From AC-32 sp963715575 (lineage in GTDB: Bacteria > Actinomycetota > Thermoleophilia > Gaiellales > Gaiellaceae), in contig OY970250.1 in assembly GCA_963715575.1 (NCBI GenBank), positions 1,240,001-1,304,000 of the forward strand: DNA of 64,000 nucleotides, written 5' to 3'. The notes beneath the pieces are model-generated. The model had not been told where the DNA came from, did not search any database, and saw only the letters and a list, made by a program, of their open reading frames with translations. How positions within the stretch are numbered: the stretch's first letter is position 1; each line of letters starts with the position of its first letter. Positions 1 through 8,459 of this stretch are shown here, piece by piece. Both the position numbers and the translations under genes were made by a program.

Positions 1-739
1 CGGGCGGGGCGAAGAACTTCGTGTAGTGACCGACCTCGTCGAACCCGAGCCGGCCGTAGAGCACCTTCGGCCAGTCGTCCGCGTCGGCGACGAGGAAGAC
101 GAACTCCGCGCCGGAGCGCCGCGCCTCCGCGACCGCGGCCAGCACGACCGCGGTCGCGTGGCCTTCGTTGCGGCGCTCGGGGAGCGTGCCGACGTCCTCG
201 ACCTGCGCGTCGGCGCCGTCCAGGTAGAGGTCGGTGTAGCTGACCACCTCGCCGTCGAGCACGGCCGCGAAGAAGCGGGTGCGGACGCGCTCGCCGATCA
301 GCGCCTTCGCCGCGAAGATCTGCTCGAGCACCTGCGGCGTCGCCCAGGGCTCGTTGGCGAGCACACGCTTGCGTGCCTCGCGCAGGTCCGGCTCGGAGAC
401 CTCGCGGACGAGCGAGAGATCGGCCTGGCGCTCGGGCTCGCGCAGTTGCGTCATCACGACGTGGCGGTCGATCCGCCAGCCCTGCTGCTTGAACCACGGC
501 GCGAGCGCGTCGCCGAGCTCAGGATCGGGGACGAAGATCAGCCGCCGCTCGAGCCTGGCGGCCTCGGCGACGAGCTCCTCCGGCCCGTCCGCGCTTTCGA
601 CCCAGAGGTAGTTGCCGTCGAGCCGTCGCGGCAGCTCGTCGGTGTAGACGGCGCGCCCGAACGGCGACTCGACCACGCGGGTGCCGCTCATGTCGCCGCG
701 AGCCAGGAACTCGTATGACCGTGCCAGCTCCTCACGCAT
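1..739 (-). CDS. GNAT-family N-acetyltransferase, C-terminus beyond the left edge
   Basis: The gene reads leftwards from an ATG at 739 and leaves the window without a stop, giving 246 visible residues. The C-terminal half carries the GNAT acetyl-CoA-binding signature: a strand with EDVGTLPERR followed by NEGHATAV (the R/Q-x-x-G-x-G/A loop), then a helix and the late motif YGRLGFDEVGHYTKFF typical of the last two strands of the fold. The N-terminal 110 residues resemble a degenerate first GNAT-like half. Substrate is unknown. The start lies 3 bp from the left arm of the inverted-repeat element at 742-958, so its promoter would have to lie inside that element. GNAT call is solid; specificity is not inferable. 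Confidence 0.75.
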   Translation of the reverse strand, partial: MREELARSYEFLARGDMSGTRVVESPFGRAVYTDELPRRLDGNYLWVESADGPEELVAEAARLERRLIFVPDPELGDALAPWFKQQGWRIDRHVVMTQLREPERQADLSLVREVSEPDLREARKRVLANEPWATPQVLEQIFAAKALIGERVRTRFFAAVLDGEVVSYTDLYLDGADAQVEDVGTLPERRNEGHATAVVLAAVAEARRSGAEFVFLVADADDWPKVLYGRLGFDEVGHYTKFFAPP

Positions 740-741
740 TA

Positions 742-958
742 GATGCTTGACCCCGCGATCTCGCCGGCCCGGCTGCACAATCCGGCGCGCCTGGGCCGCT
801 CTGGCACGACTCCGGCCGGCAGGGCCGGCCTGCGCCGCGCCGCCGCTTCGCCGCACCGGTCCCTCACCGATGCTGCCAGCATCGCCGAGGGCCCGGCACG
901 GCGCCCCAGGTGCACCAGCTTGCGCCCCGGGGCAGACGATCTCACGGGGTCAAGCATC
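742..958. repeat. 217-bp intergenic element bounded by 14-bp perfect inverted repeats
   Basis: GATGCTTGACCCCG at 742-755 is repeated exactly in inverted orientation at 945-958. Just inside are a second imperfect pair (GATCTCG near 757-763 and CGATCTC near 937-943) and short palindromes such as GATGCTGCCAGCATC and GGCCGGCAGGGCCGGCC. There is no convincing gene inside. The right arm supplies the TGA stop (950-952) of the dehydrogenase gene, and the left arm ends 3 bp before the acetyltransferase start, so the element fills the gap completely. This looks like a MITE- or REP-type miniature element, but no target duplication or second copy is visible in the window. Confidence 0.5.
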
Positions 959-2209
959 GAGGCGCTGAGGGTGGCCGAGCATCGAGAGCTCGGCGATGTC
1001 GCGGCGGAAGAAGAGCGACGTCGTCCAGTCGGTCACGACGCGCAGCTTCCGCGAGAAGAGCGGCAGCTGGTAGAGGTGGTAGCTCCGCGTGATGAACCAG
1101 CCGAGGAAGCCGGTGAAGCGGAGGCCGAGCACGTCGGCGATCCCCTTGTAGCGGCCGAGCGTGGCCACCTGGCCGAGCATCCGGTAGCGGTACGGCTGCT
1201 GCTCGCCGGCGACGTTCTTCGCCAATCGGCGCGCCTGGCGGAGCGCATGCTGCGACGTGGGCGGGTCGACCTGGCCCGGCGTGGCGAGGTTCGGGACGGC
1301 GGCGCAGTCGCCGAGCGCCCAGACGTGCTCGTGGCCCTCGACGCGGAGGTGCTCGTCCGCCTTCACCCGGCCGCGCTCGTCCAGCGGCAACCCGAAGCCT
1401 GCCAGCTGCGGGTCGGCCTTGACGCCGGCCGTCCAGACGACGGTGTGGGTGGCGAAGCGCTCGCCGTTGGAGAGGTGCGCTGCGTGCTGCTCGACCGACT
1501 CGAGCGTCGTGCCGACGCGGATCTCGACGCCGCGCTTGGTCAGCTGCTCGGCCGCGTACTCGCCGAGGCGGGAGGGGATCTCGGGCAGGATCTTCGGCGC
1601 GGCGTCGACCAGCACCCAGCGTTGCGGCGCCTGCCGGAGGGCGGGGTAGTAGCGCAGCGCGTCGCGGACGAGGTCGGAAAGCTCGGCGAGCGCCTCGACG
1701 CCCGCGTAGCCGGCGCCGACGAAGACGAACGTCAGCTCGCGCTCGCGGTGGCTCTCGTCGGCGGCCGCGTCGGCCGCGTCGAGCCGCTGCAGGACGTGGT
1801 TGCGCAGGTAGATCGCGTCGGCGAGGTTCTTGAAGCCGAGGGCGTGCTCGGCCAGGCCCGGGATCGGCAGCGCCCGCGAGATCGAGCCGAGCGCGACGAC
1901 GAGCTCGCGGTAGCTCACCGTGACGTGCCCCTCGAGGGTGTCGACCTCGACCTGGCGGCCGGCGAGGTCCAGCTCGGTCGCGCGGCCGAGGAGCACGTCG
2001 GCGTGCGGGCACATCACGCGCAGCGGCACGACCACGTGGCGCGGCTCGAGCGTGCCCGAGGCCGCCTCCGGCAGCAGCGGCGTGAACAGCATCGAGTTCT
2101 CGGGGCTGACGATCGTGGCGCCCCGCTTGCCGAGGATCCGCGCGACGTAGCTGCCGGCGAAGCCGCCGCCGACGATCACGGTGCCGCCGCGTGCCTCCCG
2201 CTCGCTCAC
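950..2209 (-). CDS. ndh: Type II NADH dehydrogenase-like FAD/NAD(P)-binding oxidoreductase
   Basis: 419 residues from a GTG at 2209 whose bases overlap the upstream TGA (GTGA), so translation is probably coupled to the amidinotransferase gene. Two dinucleotide folds are visible: an N-terminal FAD site VIVGGGFAGSYVA and a central NADH site FVGAGYAGVEAL, followed by the FAD-contacting GDCAAVPN motif near residue 300 and the conserved segment around LRQARRLAKN. This is the NDH-2 architecture: non-proton-pumping oxidation of NADH with transfer of electrons to quinone at the inner face of the membrane. The C-terminus ends within the inverted-repeat element, which may have replaced the last residues. 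The substrate quinone is inferred from family, not seen. Confidence 0.85.
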   Translation of the reverse strand: MSEREARGGTVIVGGGFAGSYVARILGKRGATIVSPENSMLFTPLLPEAASGTLEPRHVVVPLRVMCPHADVLLGRATELDLAGRQVEVDTLEGHVTVSYRELVVALGSISRALPIPGLAEHALGFKNLADAIYLRNHVLQRLDAADAAADESHRERELTFVFVGAGYAGVEALAELSDLVRDALRYYPALRQAPQRWVLVDAAPKILPEIPSRLGEYAAEQLTKRGVEIRVGTTLESVEQHAAHLSNGERFATHTVVWTAGVKADPQLAGFGLPLDERGRVKADEHLRVEGHEHVWALGDCAAVPNLATPGQVDPPTSQHALRQARRLAKNVAGEQQPYRYRMLGQVATLGRYKGIADVLGLRFTGFLGWFITRSYHLYQLPLFSRKLRVVTDWTTSLFFRRDIAELSMLGHPQRLDA

Positions 2210-3069
2210 GCGCGCAGCAGCGGGCGCGTGAGGCACGTCGGGCCGCCGTCGCCCTTCGAGAGCTCCTCGCCGCGGTAGGTCAGCACTTCGACCCCGGCGC
2301 GCTCCATCCGCTCGCGCGTGCGCGGGTTGCCCTCGACGGCCAGCGCGACGCGCGGGGCGAGGGCGAGGACGTTGGAGCCCATCGAGTCGAACTCCTCGTC
2401 CGGGACCGGCACGAGCTCGACGCCGCGTGCGTCGAGCAGCTGCGCGAGCCTCGTCGGCAGGAGCGGCTCGTAGACGACGGCGAGGTCCGGCGCGAGCGGG
2501 CTGATCAGCGACATCAGGTGCATCACCTCGTCGCGCCCGTGCCAGTGCGGCAGGTCGAAGGCGACGACCTCGACGTCCGGTAGCAGCTCGCGCAGGCGGG
2601 CGATCCCGGCCGCGTTCGTGCGGTAGCCGCAGCCGACCAGCAGCGTCCGCGCGTCGAGCCAGCAACAGTCGCCGCCCTCGGCCCACTCGTGCTCGCGCAG
2701 CCGGCCCGCGACCGGGACGCCGGCGCGCTCGAAGTCCTCCGCCATCGCGTCCACCTCGGCCCGCCGGCACTCCTTGCCCGGGTGGAGGAGCAGCGCACCC
2801 TCGTCGGTGACGAGCGCCGGGTCGTAGGTGTAGATCGCGTCCGGGTTGCCGTCCGCGGCCGACTCGGCGAGCACGACCTCGGCGCCGGCGCCCGCCAGCA
2901 GCGAGCAGAAGGCCTCGTGCTCGCGCGCGATCCCCGCCGCGTCCGGCTCTCCGCGCCAGCCGCAGGTCTGCCAGCCACGCAGGTCTTCCGCCCGTGGGGC
3001 TCGCACGAGCACTCGCTCGAGCGCACCCGTCATCGACTGGCAGCCGTACAGCTTCTCCTCGACGCTCAC
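2206..3069 (-). CDS. Amidinotransferase/dimethylargininase-like hydrolase
   Basis: 287 residues starting at GTG 3069. The guanidine-modifying fold is shown by AEGGDCCW near residue 130 (the EGGD motif with the substrate-binding Asp), HGRDEVMHL with the catalytic His, and the C-terminal GGPTCLTRP with the nucleophilic Cys. This set is shared by dimethylarginine dimethylaminohydrolases and arginine deiminase-like enzymes; the length (about 290) fits DDAH better than the 400-residue deiminases. It would hydrolyse an arginine-like guanidine in the cytoplasm. TACGAT lies exactly 7 bases before the GTG, indicating a leaderless transcript, although the start also overlaps the sigma-factor stop (GTGA), so both modes are possible. 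Confidence 0.82.
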   Translation of the reverse strand: MSVEEKLYGCQSMTGALERVLVRAPRAEDLRGWQTCGWRGEPDAAGIAREHEAFCSLLAGAGAEVVLAESAADGNPDAIYTYDPALVTDEGALLLHPGKECRRAEVDAMAEDFERAGVPVAGRLREHEWAEGGDCCWLDARTLLVGCGYRTNAAGIARLRELLPDVEVVAFDLPHWHGRDEVMHLMSLISPLAPDLAVVYEPLLPTRLAQLLDARGVELVPVPDEEFDSMGSNVLALAPRVALAVEGNPRTRERMERAGVEVLTYRGEELSKGDGGPTCLTRPLLRA

Positions 3070-4322
3070 GCCGAGGATCGTACTTCGGCCAGCCGGCGCT
3101 CCAGGAAGGCGCGCTCGGCGGGCTGTGGCGCGAGTGCCAGCGCGCGGTCGTAGGCCTCGGCCGCCTCACCGTTGCGGCCGAGGCGGCGCAGCAGGTCGGC
3201 CCGCGCCGAGTGGAGGTGGCGGTAGCCGTCCAAGCCGTCGATGCCGTCGATCAGCTCGAGCCCCTGCTCGGGGCCCTCGGCCATCGCCACCGCGACGGCG
3301 CGGTTCAGCTCGACCACGGGCGAGGGCGCGAGGCACGTGAGCCGCCCATAGAGCGCGGCGATCTGCGGCCAGTCGACCTCGGGCTCGAGATGGAGCGACG
3401 CGATCGCCGCCTGCAGCTGGTACGGCCCGGGCTGACGCAGCGGCAGCGCCCGGTCGAGCATCGCCCGGCCTTCCTCGATGCGCGCGGCGTCCCAGAGCGA
3501 ACGGTCTTGGTCGTCCAGCAGGACGAGCTCGCCGTCCGCGTCGAGGCGGGCGGCCCGGCGCGCGTCGTGCAATTGCATCAGCGCGAGCAGCCCGAGCACC
3601 TCCGGCTCGTCGGGCATCAGCACCGCGAGCACCTTGCCGAGCCGGATCGCCTCCTCGCAGAGCTCCTCTCGCGGCGGCGGCCCGTAGCCCTCGTTGAAGA
3701 TCAGGTAGACGACCGCGAGCACCGAGCGCAGCCGTTCCGGCAGCAGGTGGTCGGGCGGGACGCGAAACGGGATCGCTGCCGCGCGGATCTTCTTCTTCGC
3801 GCGCACGAGCCGCTGCGCCATGGTCGGCTCGGGGACGAGAAAAGCCCGCGCGATCTCCTCGGTCGTGAGGCCGCCGAGCGTGCGCAGCGTCAGCGCGACC
3901 TGGGCCTCCGTCGCGAGTGCCGGGTGGCAGCACGCGAAGATCAGCGAGAGCCGTTCGTCGGGCAGCGACTCGTCCACCTCCTCCGCCGGCTCCAGCGCCG
4001 CCAGCAGCTCGGTCTTGCGGCGCAGGTTCTGCTCGCGCCGGATCCGGTCGATCGCCCGGTTGCGCGCCGTCGTCAGCAGCCACGCGCCCGGGTTGGCGGG
4101 GGCGCCCTCGCGCGGCCAGCGCTCGAGCGCGGCCGCGAAGGCCTCCTGCACCGCGTCCTCGGCGAGCTCCACGTCGCCGAGCGCGCGGGCGAGGATCGCG
4201 AGGGTACGCCCCCACTCCTCCCGGAAGAGCTCCTCGACTACGAGCCGCCCTCTTCCTCGAAGACCATCACCGGCCGCACCTCGACGGAGCCGTGTCGAGA
4301 GCCGGGGATCTTGGCCGCCCAC
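3066..4322 (-). CDS. ECF-type sigma factor with C-terminal TPR-like extension (ECF42-like)
   Basis: 418 residues if begun at ATG 4322, the only standard start in frame before the conserved sigma region. Region 2 reads LAEDAVQEAFAAALERWP and continues through RNRAIDRIRR; region 4 contains GGLTTEEIARAFLVPEPTMAQRLVRAKKKI with the helix-turn-helix. The remaining 220 residues are helical and tetratricopeptide-like, as in ECF42 factors, which lack an anti-sigma partner and are encoded beside DGPF (YCII) proteins. Exactly such a gene lies upstream and overlaps it by 85 bp. The overlap is longer than usual and no GTG/TTG sits nearer region 2, so the true start may be non-canonical. Role: transcription regulator for an unknown stress. 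Confidence 0.85.
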   Translation of the reverse strand: MGGQDPRLSTRLRRGAAGDGLRGRGRLVVEELFREEWGRTLAILARALGDVELAEDAVQEAFAAALERWPREGAPANPGAWLLTTARNRAIDRIRREQNLRRKTELLAALEPAEEVDESLPDERLSLIFACCHPALATEAQVALTLRTLGGLTTEEIARAFLVPEPTMAQRLVRAKKKIRAAAIPFRVPPDHLLPERLRSVLAVVYLIFNEGYGPPPREELCEEAIRLGKVLAVLMPDEPEVLGLLALMQLHDARRAARLDADGELVLLDDQDRSLWDAARIEEGRAMLDRALPLRQPGPYQLQAAIASLHLEPEVDWPQIAALYGRLTCLAPSPVVELNRAVAVAMAEGPEQGLELIDGIDGLDGYRHLHSARADLLRRLGRNGEAAEAYDRALALAPQPAERAFLERRLAEVRSSA

Positions 4323-4603
4323 TCGAGCGCCTCGTCGATCGAGCCGACGTCGACGATGTAGTAGCCGCCGAGCTGCTCCTTCGTCTCGGCGAACGGGCCG
4401 TCGGTGGTGAGCGTCTCGTCGTTGCGGACGCGGACGGTGGTCGCGGTCTCGGTCGGCTGCAGCGCATCACCGCCCACCATCGAGCCGCTGTCCTGCAGCT
4501 CCTGGGTGAACTGCATGTAGGCCTGCATGATCTGGCCGTTCTCTTCCTCGCTGCGCGACTTCCAGCCGTCCTGGTCGCCGTAGATCAGCAGCATGTACTG
4601 CAT
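4238..4603 (-). CDS. DGPF/YCII-domain protein, ECF42 partner
   Basis: 121 residues; ATG at 4603 is preceded by a good Shine-Dalgarno (AGGAGGG, about 7 bases away). The protein has the family signature TTDGPFAETKEQLGGYYIVD near residues 66-85 and starts with MQYMLLIYG, typical of YCII-related ferredoxin-like folds. Such proteins are encoded next to ECF42 sigma factors in actinobacteria; their biochemical role is undefined, possibly sensing or a small enzyme. A -10-like TACTCT is at 4630-4635 on the minus strand, giving a short leader that contains the Shine-Dalgarno. The sigma-factor gene follows directly. Confidence 0.85.
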   Translation of the reverse strand: MQYMLLIYGDQDGWKSRSEEENGQIMQAYMQFTQELQDSGSMVGGDALQPTETATTVRVRNDETLTTDGPFAETKEQLGGYYIVDVGSIDEALEWAAKIPGSRHGSVEVRPVMVFEEEGGS

Positions 4604-4686
4604 CTCGCCCTCCTGTTCGGTCGCTGACGAGAGTACGACGAACGGAAACGCTCCGGATCGACACCCGTCGTGCCGATATCTACGCG

Positions 4687-5370
4687 GTGAAGCTTGCGGC
4701 GCCACTGATCCTCGTCGTGCTCGTGTGCGGCGGCTGGGTGGCCGAGAGGCACTCGCGCTCCGGCAACGAGCGGGCGCTGAGCGCCCTCGCCTCGGAGCTC
4801 TCCGGGCGGCCGGTGCACGTTCGCTGCGAGAGCTTCTGGCACTCGATCGTGAACGTGGACGGGAACCTCGGCGACGTGCCGTTCCCGGGCGGCCGTGCTG
4901 CCTCGTACACGCACGTCACACGCGGGATGTGCAAGGAGCTCGCCCGTTTCCGCAGCCGGCCCGAGGCGCCGGAGCTCGCGTGCCTGGCGCAGTTCGACTG
5001 GAACCGTTTCACGGGCAGCGGCGACCCGGCGGCGACGGCGTGCTCCGCACAGGCGAACGACATGGCCGAAGCGCTGGTCACGCTCACGCACGAGTCGATG
5101 CACATGCGCGGCTGGGCCGACGAGGCGAGCGCGCAGTGCTACGCCGTGCAGGAGGTCGCCTACACGGTCGAGCGGCTCGGCGGCTCGCGCCAGGAAGCCG
5201 CCGAGGTCGCCAGCTACCTCCTCTCGCTGCAGCCGTTCATGCCGACCGACTACCAGTCGAGCGAGTGCGCGGCCGGCCGGTCGCTCGACCTGCACCCCGA
5301 GACCAAGGTCTTCCCGGCCGAGGCTGTTCCCGGCCCGCCGCCGAGCGGCTTCTACGGTCCGCAGCTCTAG
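4687..5370 (+). CDS. Secreted or membrane-anchored protein with an HExxH zincin-like motif
   Basis: 227 residues from GTG 4687. The first 20 residues form a signal peptide or membrane anchor (KLAAPLILVVLVCGGWVA). At about residue 137 is LTHESMHMRGW, an HExxH zinc-protease signature (H-E-S-M-H), followed 8-10 residues later by DEASAQCYAVQ, where the Glu could be a third ligand. Six cysteines suggest disulfides in an extracytoplasmic protein. I do not recognise a named family, and the domain is short. The interpretation as a putative metallopeptidase rests on the motif and its export signal only. The stop overlaps the stop of the convergent small gene by 4 bases (CTAG). Confidence 0.6.
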   Translation: MKLAAPLILVVLVCGGWVAERHSRSGNERALSALASELSGRPVHVRCESFWHSIVNVDGNLGDVPFPGGRAASYTHVTRGMCKELARFRSRPEAPELACLAQFDWNRFTGSGDPAATACSAQANDMAEALVTLTHESMHMRGWADEASAQCYAVQEVAYTVERLGGSRQEAAEVASYLLSLQPFMPTDYQSSECAAGRSLDLHPETKVFPAEAVPGPPPSGFYGPQL

Positions 5371-5546
5371 GGGTTCGCGGGCGGCGGCCCGCAGCGGCGA
5401 GGCTCTTGCGTCGACGGTGCCTTCGCGGGCATGCGCTTCGAGCACTTGACGACCGGCTTGATCAGGTCGGTGGTGCTCGAAGAGGACGTGCCGACTCCCA
5501 GCAAGACGAAGCTGAAGAGCAGGAACAGGATCGCGAGCAGTGCCAT
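5367..5546 (-). CDS. Small secreted/membrane protein, 59 residues
   Basis: ATG at 5546, stop TAG at 5367-5369. The N-terminus MALLAILFLLFSFVLLGVG is one hydrophobic segment, followed by a Ser/Thr run and a short basic tail with two cysteines (VVKCSKR and RRCGPP). It sits 9 bp downstream of the helicase stop in the same orientation, so it may be the last gene of that transcript. No family recognised. Support is the clean membrane segment, the fit between flanking genes and the CTAG stop overlap with the opposite gene; expression is not proven. Confidence 0.5.
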   Translation of the reverse strand: MALLAILFLLFSFVLLGVGTSSSSTTDLIKPVVKCSKRMPAKAPSTQEPRRCGPPPANP

Positions 5547-5555
5547 GCCGGAATG

Positions 5556-7787
5556 CTACGCCGAGGCGAGCATCCGGTCGAGCAGCGTGAGCGCCCCGGC
5601 CTTGTCGAGCGGTTCGTTCAGGTTGCCGCACTTCGGGCTCTGCACGCAGGACGGACAGCCCCGTTCGCACGGGCAGCCGCGCAGCAGCGTCGCCGTGTCC
5701 TCGGCCCAGCCGTCGAAGACGTCGAAGCCGCGCTCGGCGATCCCGACGCCGCCGGAGTGGCCGTCGTAGACGAAGATCGTCGGCCGCCCGGTCTGGAAGT
5801 GCAGGTTCGTCGAGAGCCCGCCGATGTCCCAGCGGTCGCACATCGCCCAGAGTGGCAGCAGCGCGATCAGCGAGTGCTCGGCCGCGTGCAGCGACCCGAG
5901 CAGCCTCGGCATCTGCTCGAGGCCCTCCAGCATCCACGGTTCCGGCAGGAACCAGACGGCTTCTGTCTCGAACTCGGTCTGCGGCAGCTCGAGCGGCACG
6001 AGCTCGAGGCTCTCCTGCGTCTGGATCGACTTCTTCTGGTAGCCGACGACCTGGTCGGTGACGACCACCGAGCCGAAGGTCAGCTCCATGCCGAGCCGCC
6101 GGTCGGAGCGCCGGGGCTCGACGATGGCGGTCGTCGTCTCCGTCTTGGCCTGCGTGTAGTAGTCGCCGGAGAACGGCTCGACGAGCGCGGTCCGGTTCTC
6201 CAGGTCGAGCGCCTGCACCCGGTAGCTCTCGCCGAGGTGGAGGTAGATCGCGCCCTCGTGGACCGTCGTGAAGGCGCGCTCCTGTTCGGCGATCCCGAGC
6301 ACGGTGCCGCTCGAGCTCTCGACGATCGCGAACGACTCCGGGCCGGTCGAGCGCAGTGAGACGCGCGCGGCCGGGTAGTCGCGGCCGGCCCAGACGTAGC
6401 CCGCCTTCGTGTGCTTGAGCTCGGGCAGCACCGCCGCGCGCTCCAGGGCCGCGTCGCCGAGCACCTCGCGGTCGCGGTCGTCCAGCGGCGCCTCGAAGGC
6501 AGCGGCGCGGACGTGCCCGTCGAGCACCCGCGGGTTCTCGTGGTCGAGGATCGCGGCCTCGACACGCCTCCCCAGCAGCGCCCGCGGCTCGCGCATGAAG
6601 TACTGGTCGAGCGCGTCCTCGCTGGCGACGAGCACCGCCAGCCCGTGCCCGCGCCGGCCCGCACGGCCCCACTGCTGCCGCAGCGAGGCAACCGTGCCGG
6701 GGAAGCCGACCGAGATCACGCAGTCGAGCAGGCCGACGTCGATCCCGAGCTCGAGCGCGTTCGTCGCGCTGACGCCGAGCAGCTCGCCTTCGAGCAGCCG
6801 CCGCTCGATCTCGCGTCGCTGCTGGGGCGTGTAGCCGGCGCGGTAGGGCGAGAGCCGCGAGTCGTCCCCGAGCCGGTCGGCGGTGAAGCGGTGGATCAGC
6901 TCGGCGGCCCGGCGGCTCTTGGCGAAGCAAAGCGTCCGCAGGCCGCGCTCGACCAGGTCCGCCATCAGCTTCGACGCCTCGCCGAGCGCCGAGGCGCGCA
7001 GGCCGAGCTCCTCGTCGGTCAGGGGCGGGTTCCAGAGCGCCACGGTCCGCTCGGCGCGCGGGGCGGCGTCGTCGCCGATCACGGTCGTCTCGACGCCGAG
7101 CAGTCGCGTGGCCAGCTCGCCGGGGTTCGCGATCGTGGCCGAGGCGAGCAGGAACTGCGGATCCGCGCCGTAGACCCGCGCCAGCCGTCGCAGCCGTCGC
7201 AGCACGTTGGCGACGTGCGAGCCGAAGACGCCGCGGTAGACGTGCGCCTCGTCGACGATCACGTAGGCGAGGTTCGTGAGCACGTCGCCCCAGCGGTCGT
7301 GGTGGGGGAGCACGCCCACGTGGAGCATGTCCGGGTTGGAGAGGATCAGGTTCGCCCACTTGCGCACCTGCCAGCGGCGGTCGGCAGCGGTGTCGCCGTC
7401 GTAGATCGCGGCCTGCAGCTTGGGTAGGCGGAAGGAGCCGAGCGCCCGCAGCTGGTCCTGCGCCAGCGCCTTGGTCGGGTAGAGGTAGAGCGCCCGCTGC
7501 TTCGGCTCATGGGCGATCCCGTCCAGCACCGGCAGGTTGAAGGCGAGCGTCTTGCCCGAGGCCGTCCCGGTCGTGACGACGAAATGCTCGCCCCGTGCGG
7601 CGGCCTCCCAGGCCTCGGCCTGGTGGGCGTAGAGCGCGTCCACTCCCTGCGCCGCGAGCGCCTCGCGCACGCGTGGGTGCAGAGCCTCGGGCAGCGGCGC
7701 GAGGATTGCGTCGCGCGCCGGCACTTCCTCGAGATGGGCGAGCTCCTCGCCTTCCAACAGGCCGGCCCAGGAGGCGGCGACGCTCAT
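5556..7787 (-). CDS. MrfA-like DEAD/DEAH-box helicase with C-terminal four-Cys (DUF1998-type) domain
   Basis: 743 residues. Motifs in order: HQAEAW (Q-like), TGTASGKT (Walker A), DEAH (Walker B), LLASATI (motif III), SATNALELGID (V) and QQWGRAGRRG (VI). The last 60 residues hold CPCERGCPSCVQSPKCGN, the metal-binding cysteine cluster of MrfA and Hrq1-related helicases. MrfA of Bacillus repairs mitomycin-C damage as a 3'-5' DNA helicase. The ATG at 7787 overlaps the methyltransferase stop (ATGA). The helicase assignment is firm; a role in crosslink repair is inferred from family. Confidence 0.88.
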   Translation of the reverse strand: MSVAASWAGLLEGEELAHLEEVPARDAILAPLPEALHPRVREALAAQGVDALYAHQAEAWEAAARGEHFVVTTGTASGKTLAFNLPVLDGIAHEPKQRALYLYPTKALAQDQLRALGSFRLPKLQAAIYDGDTAADRRWQVRKWANLILSNPDMLHVGVLPHHDRWGDVLTNLAYVIVDEAHVYRGVFGSHVANVLRRLRRLARVYGADPQFLLASATIANPGELATRLLGVETTVIGDDAAPRAERTVALWNPPLTDEELGLRASALGEASKLMADLVERGLRTLCFAKSRRAAELIHRFTADRLGDDSRLSPYRAGYTPQQRREIERRLLEGELLGVSATNALELGIDVGLLDCVISVGFPGTVASLRQQWGRAGRRGHGLAVLVASEDALDQYFMREPRALLGRRVEAAILDHENPRVLDGHVRAAAFEAPLDDRDREVLGDAALERAAVLPELKHTKAGYVWAGRDYPAARVSLRSTGPESFAIVESSSGTVLGIAEQERAFTTVHEGAIYLHLGESYRVQALDLENRTALVEPFSGDYYTQAKTETTTAIVEPRRSDRRLGMELTFGSVVVTDQVVGYQKKSIQTQESLELVPLELPQTEFETEAVWFLPEPWMLEGLEQMPRLLGSLHAAEHSLIALLPLWAMCDRWDIGGLSTNLHFQTGRPTIFVYDGHSGGVGIAERGFDVFDGWAEDTATLLRGCPCERGCPSCVQSPKCGNLNEPLDKAGALTLLDRMLASA

Positions 7788-8449
7788 CGCCGCGCCCGCA
7801 GGGCGACGAGATACGGATAGTCGCGGTCGCTCAGCTCCTCGAAGCGCTCGATCCGCAGCTCGGCAGCCGTGAAGGCGGTGACGAAGTCCTCCAGCGTCAG
7901 GTGCCGTGCCCCGACCCGGGCGCGCAGGCCGTCCGGGTCGCCGACGCCCGGTGCGGTCTCGTCGTACCGCCGGCTCGGCCGGTAGCCGGGATGGAAGGTC
8001 GGCGTGCCTTCCGCGTGCACGAACAGCGAGTGCGGCCCGACGAAGCACGGGTGGCCGCCGATGTACACGAACGGCGCGCCCGGCCGGAGCACGCGCGCCA
8101 CCTCGGCCACGGTCGCCTGGAAGTCACCGACGTCGGTGTGCGTCCAGACCGAGATCGCGGCGTCGAACGACGCGTCCTCGAACGGCAACGCGTGCGCGCT
8201 GCCCTCTTCCACCTCGAGCCCGCGTCGCCGCGCGATCTCCAGCAGCTCCGGCGAGACGTCGACCCCGACAGCCGACCAGCCGAGCTCGGCCACCACCGCC
8301 GTCGCGACCCCGGTTCCGCAGCCGACGTCCAGGCAGCGCCCATCGCCGGTCCCGAGCAGGCGCATCAGGGCGGCCAGCTCGTCCGGAGACAGCTCCGGGC
8401 GCCAGCCGTCGTACCACTCGGCGAGCCCGTCGTAGCGCACGTTGCCCAC
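7784..8449 (-). CDS. Class I SAM-dependent methyltransferase
   Basis: 221 residues. Motif I is CLDVGCGTGVATAVV near residue 40, motif II VGVDVSPELL, and the acidic post-motif region is LPFEDASFDAAISVWTHTD, together a Methyltransf_11-type Rossmann domain. Start chosen at GTG 8449 because TAGCAT lies exactly 7 bases before it on the coding strand, a leaderless promoter that also contains the TAG stop of the upstream acetyltransferase gene. Another GTG is 9 bases downstream. Substrate unknown (small molecule likely). Confidence 0.8.
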   Translation of the reverse strand: MGNVRYDGLAEWYDGWRPELSPDELAALMRLLGTGDGRCLDVGCGTGVATAVVAELGWSAVGVDVSPELLEIARRRGLEVEEGSAHALPFEDASFDAAISVWTHTDVGDFQATVAEVARVLRPGAPFVYIGGHPCFVGPHSLFVHAEGTPTFHPGYRPSRRYDETAPGVGDPDGLRARVGARHLTLEDFVTAFTAAELRIERFEELSDRDYPYLVALRARR

Positions 8450-8459
8450 GCGCTCGATG

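Noticed and set aside
26..2278. Long open frames on the plus strand over the first 2.3 kb
   Set aside because: They are antisense to well-supported minus-strand genes, are Arg/Ala-rich with no motifs, and reflect the high-GC third-position pattern.
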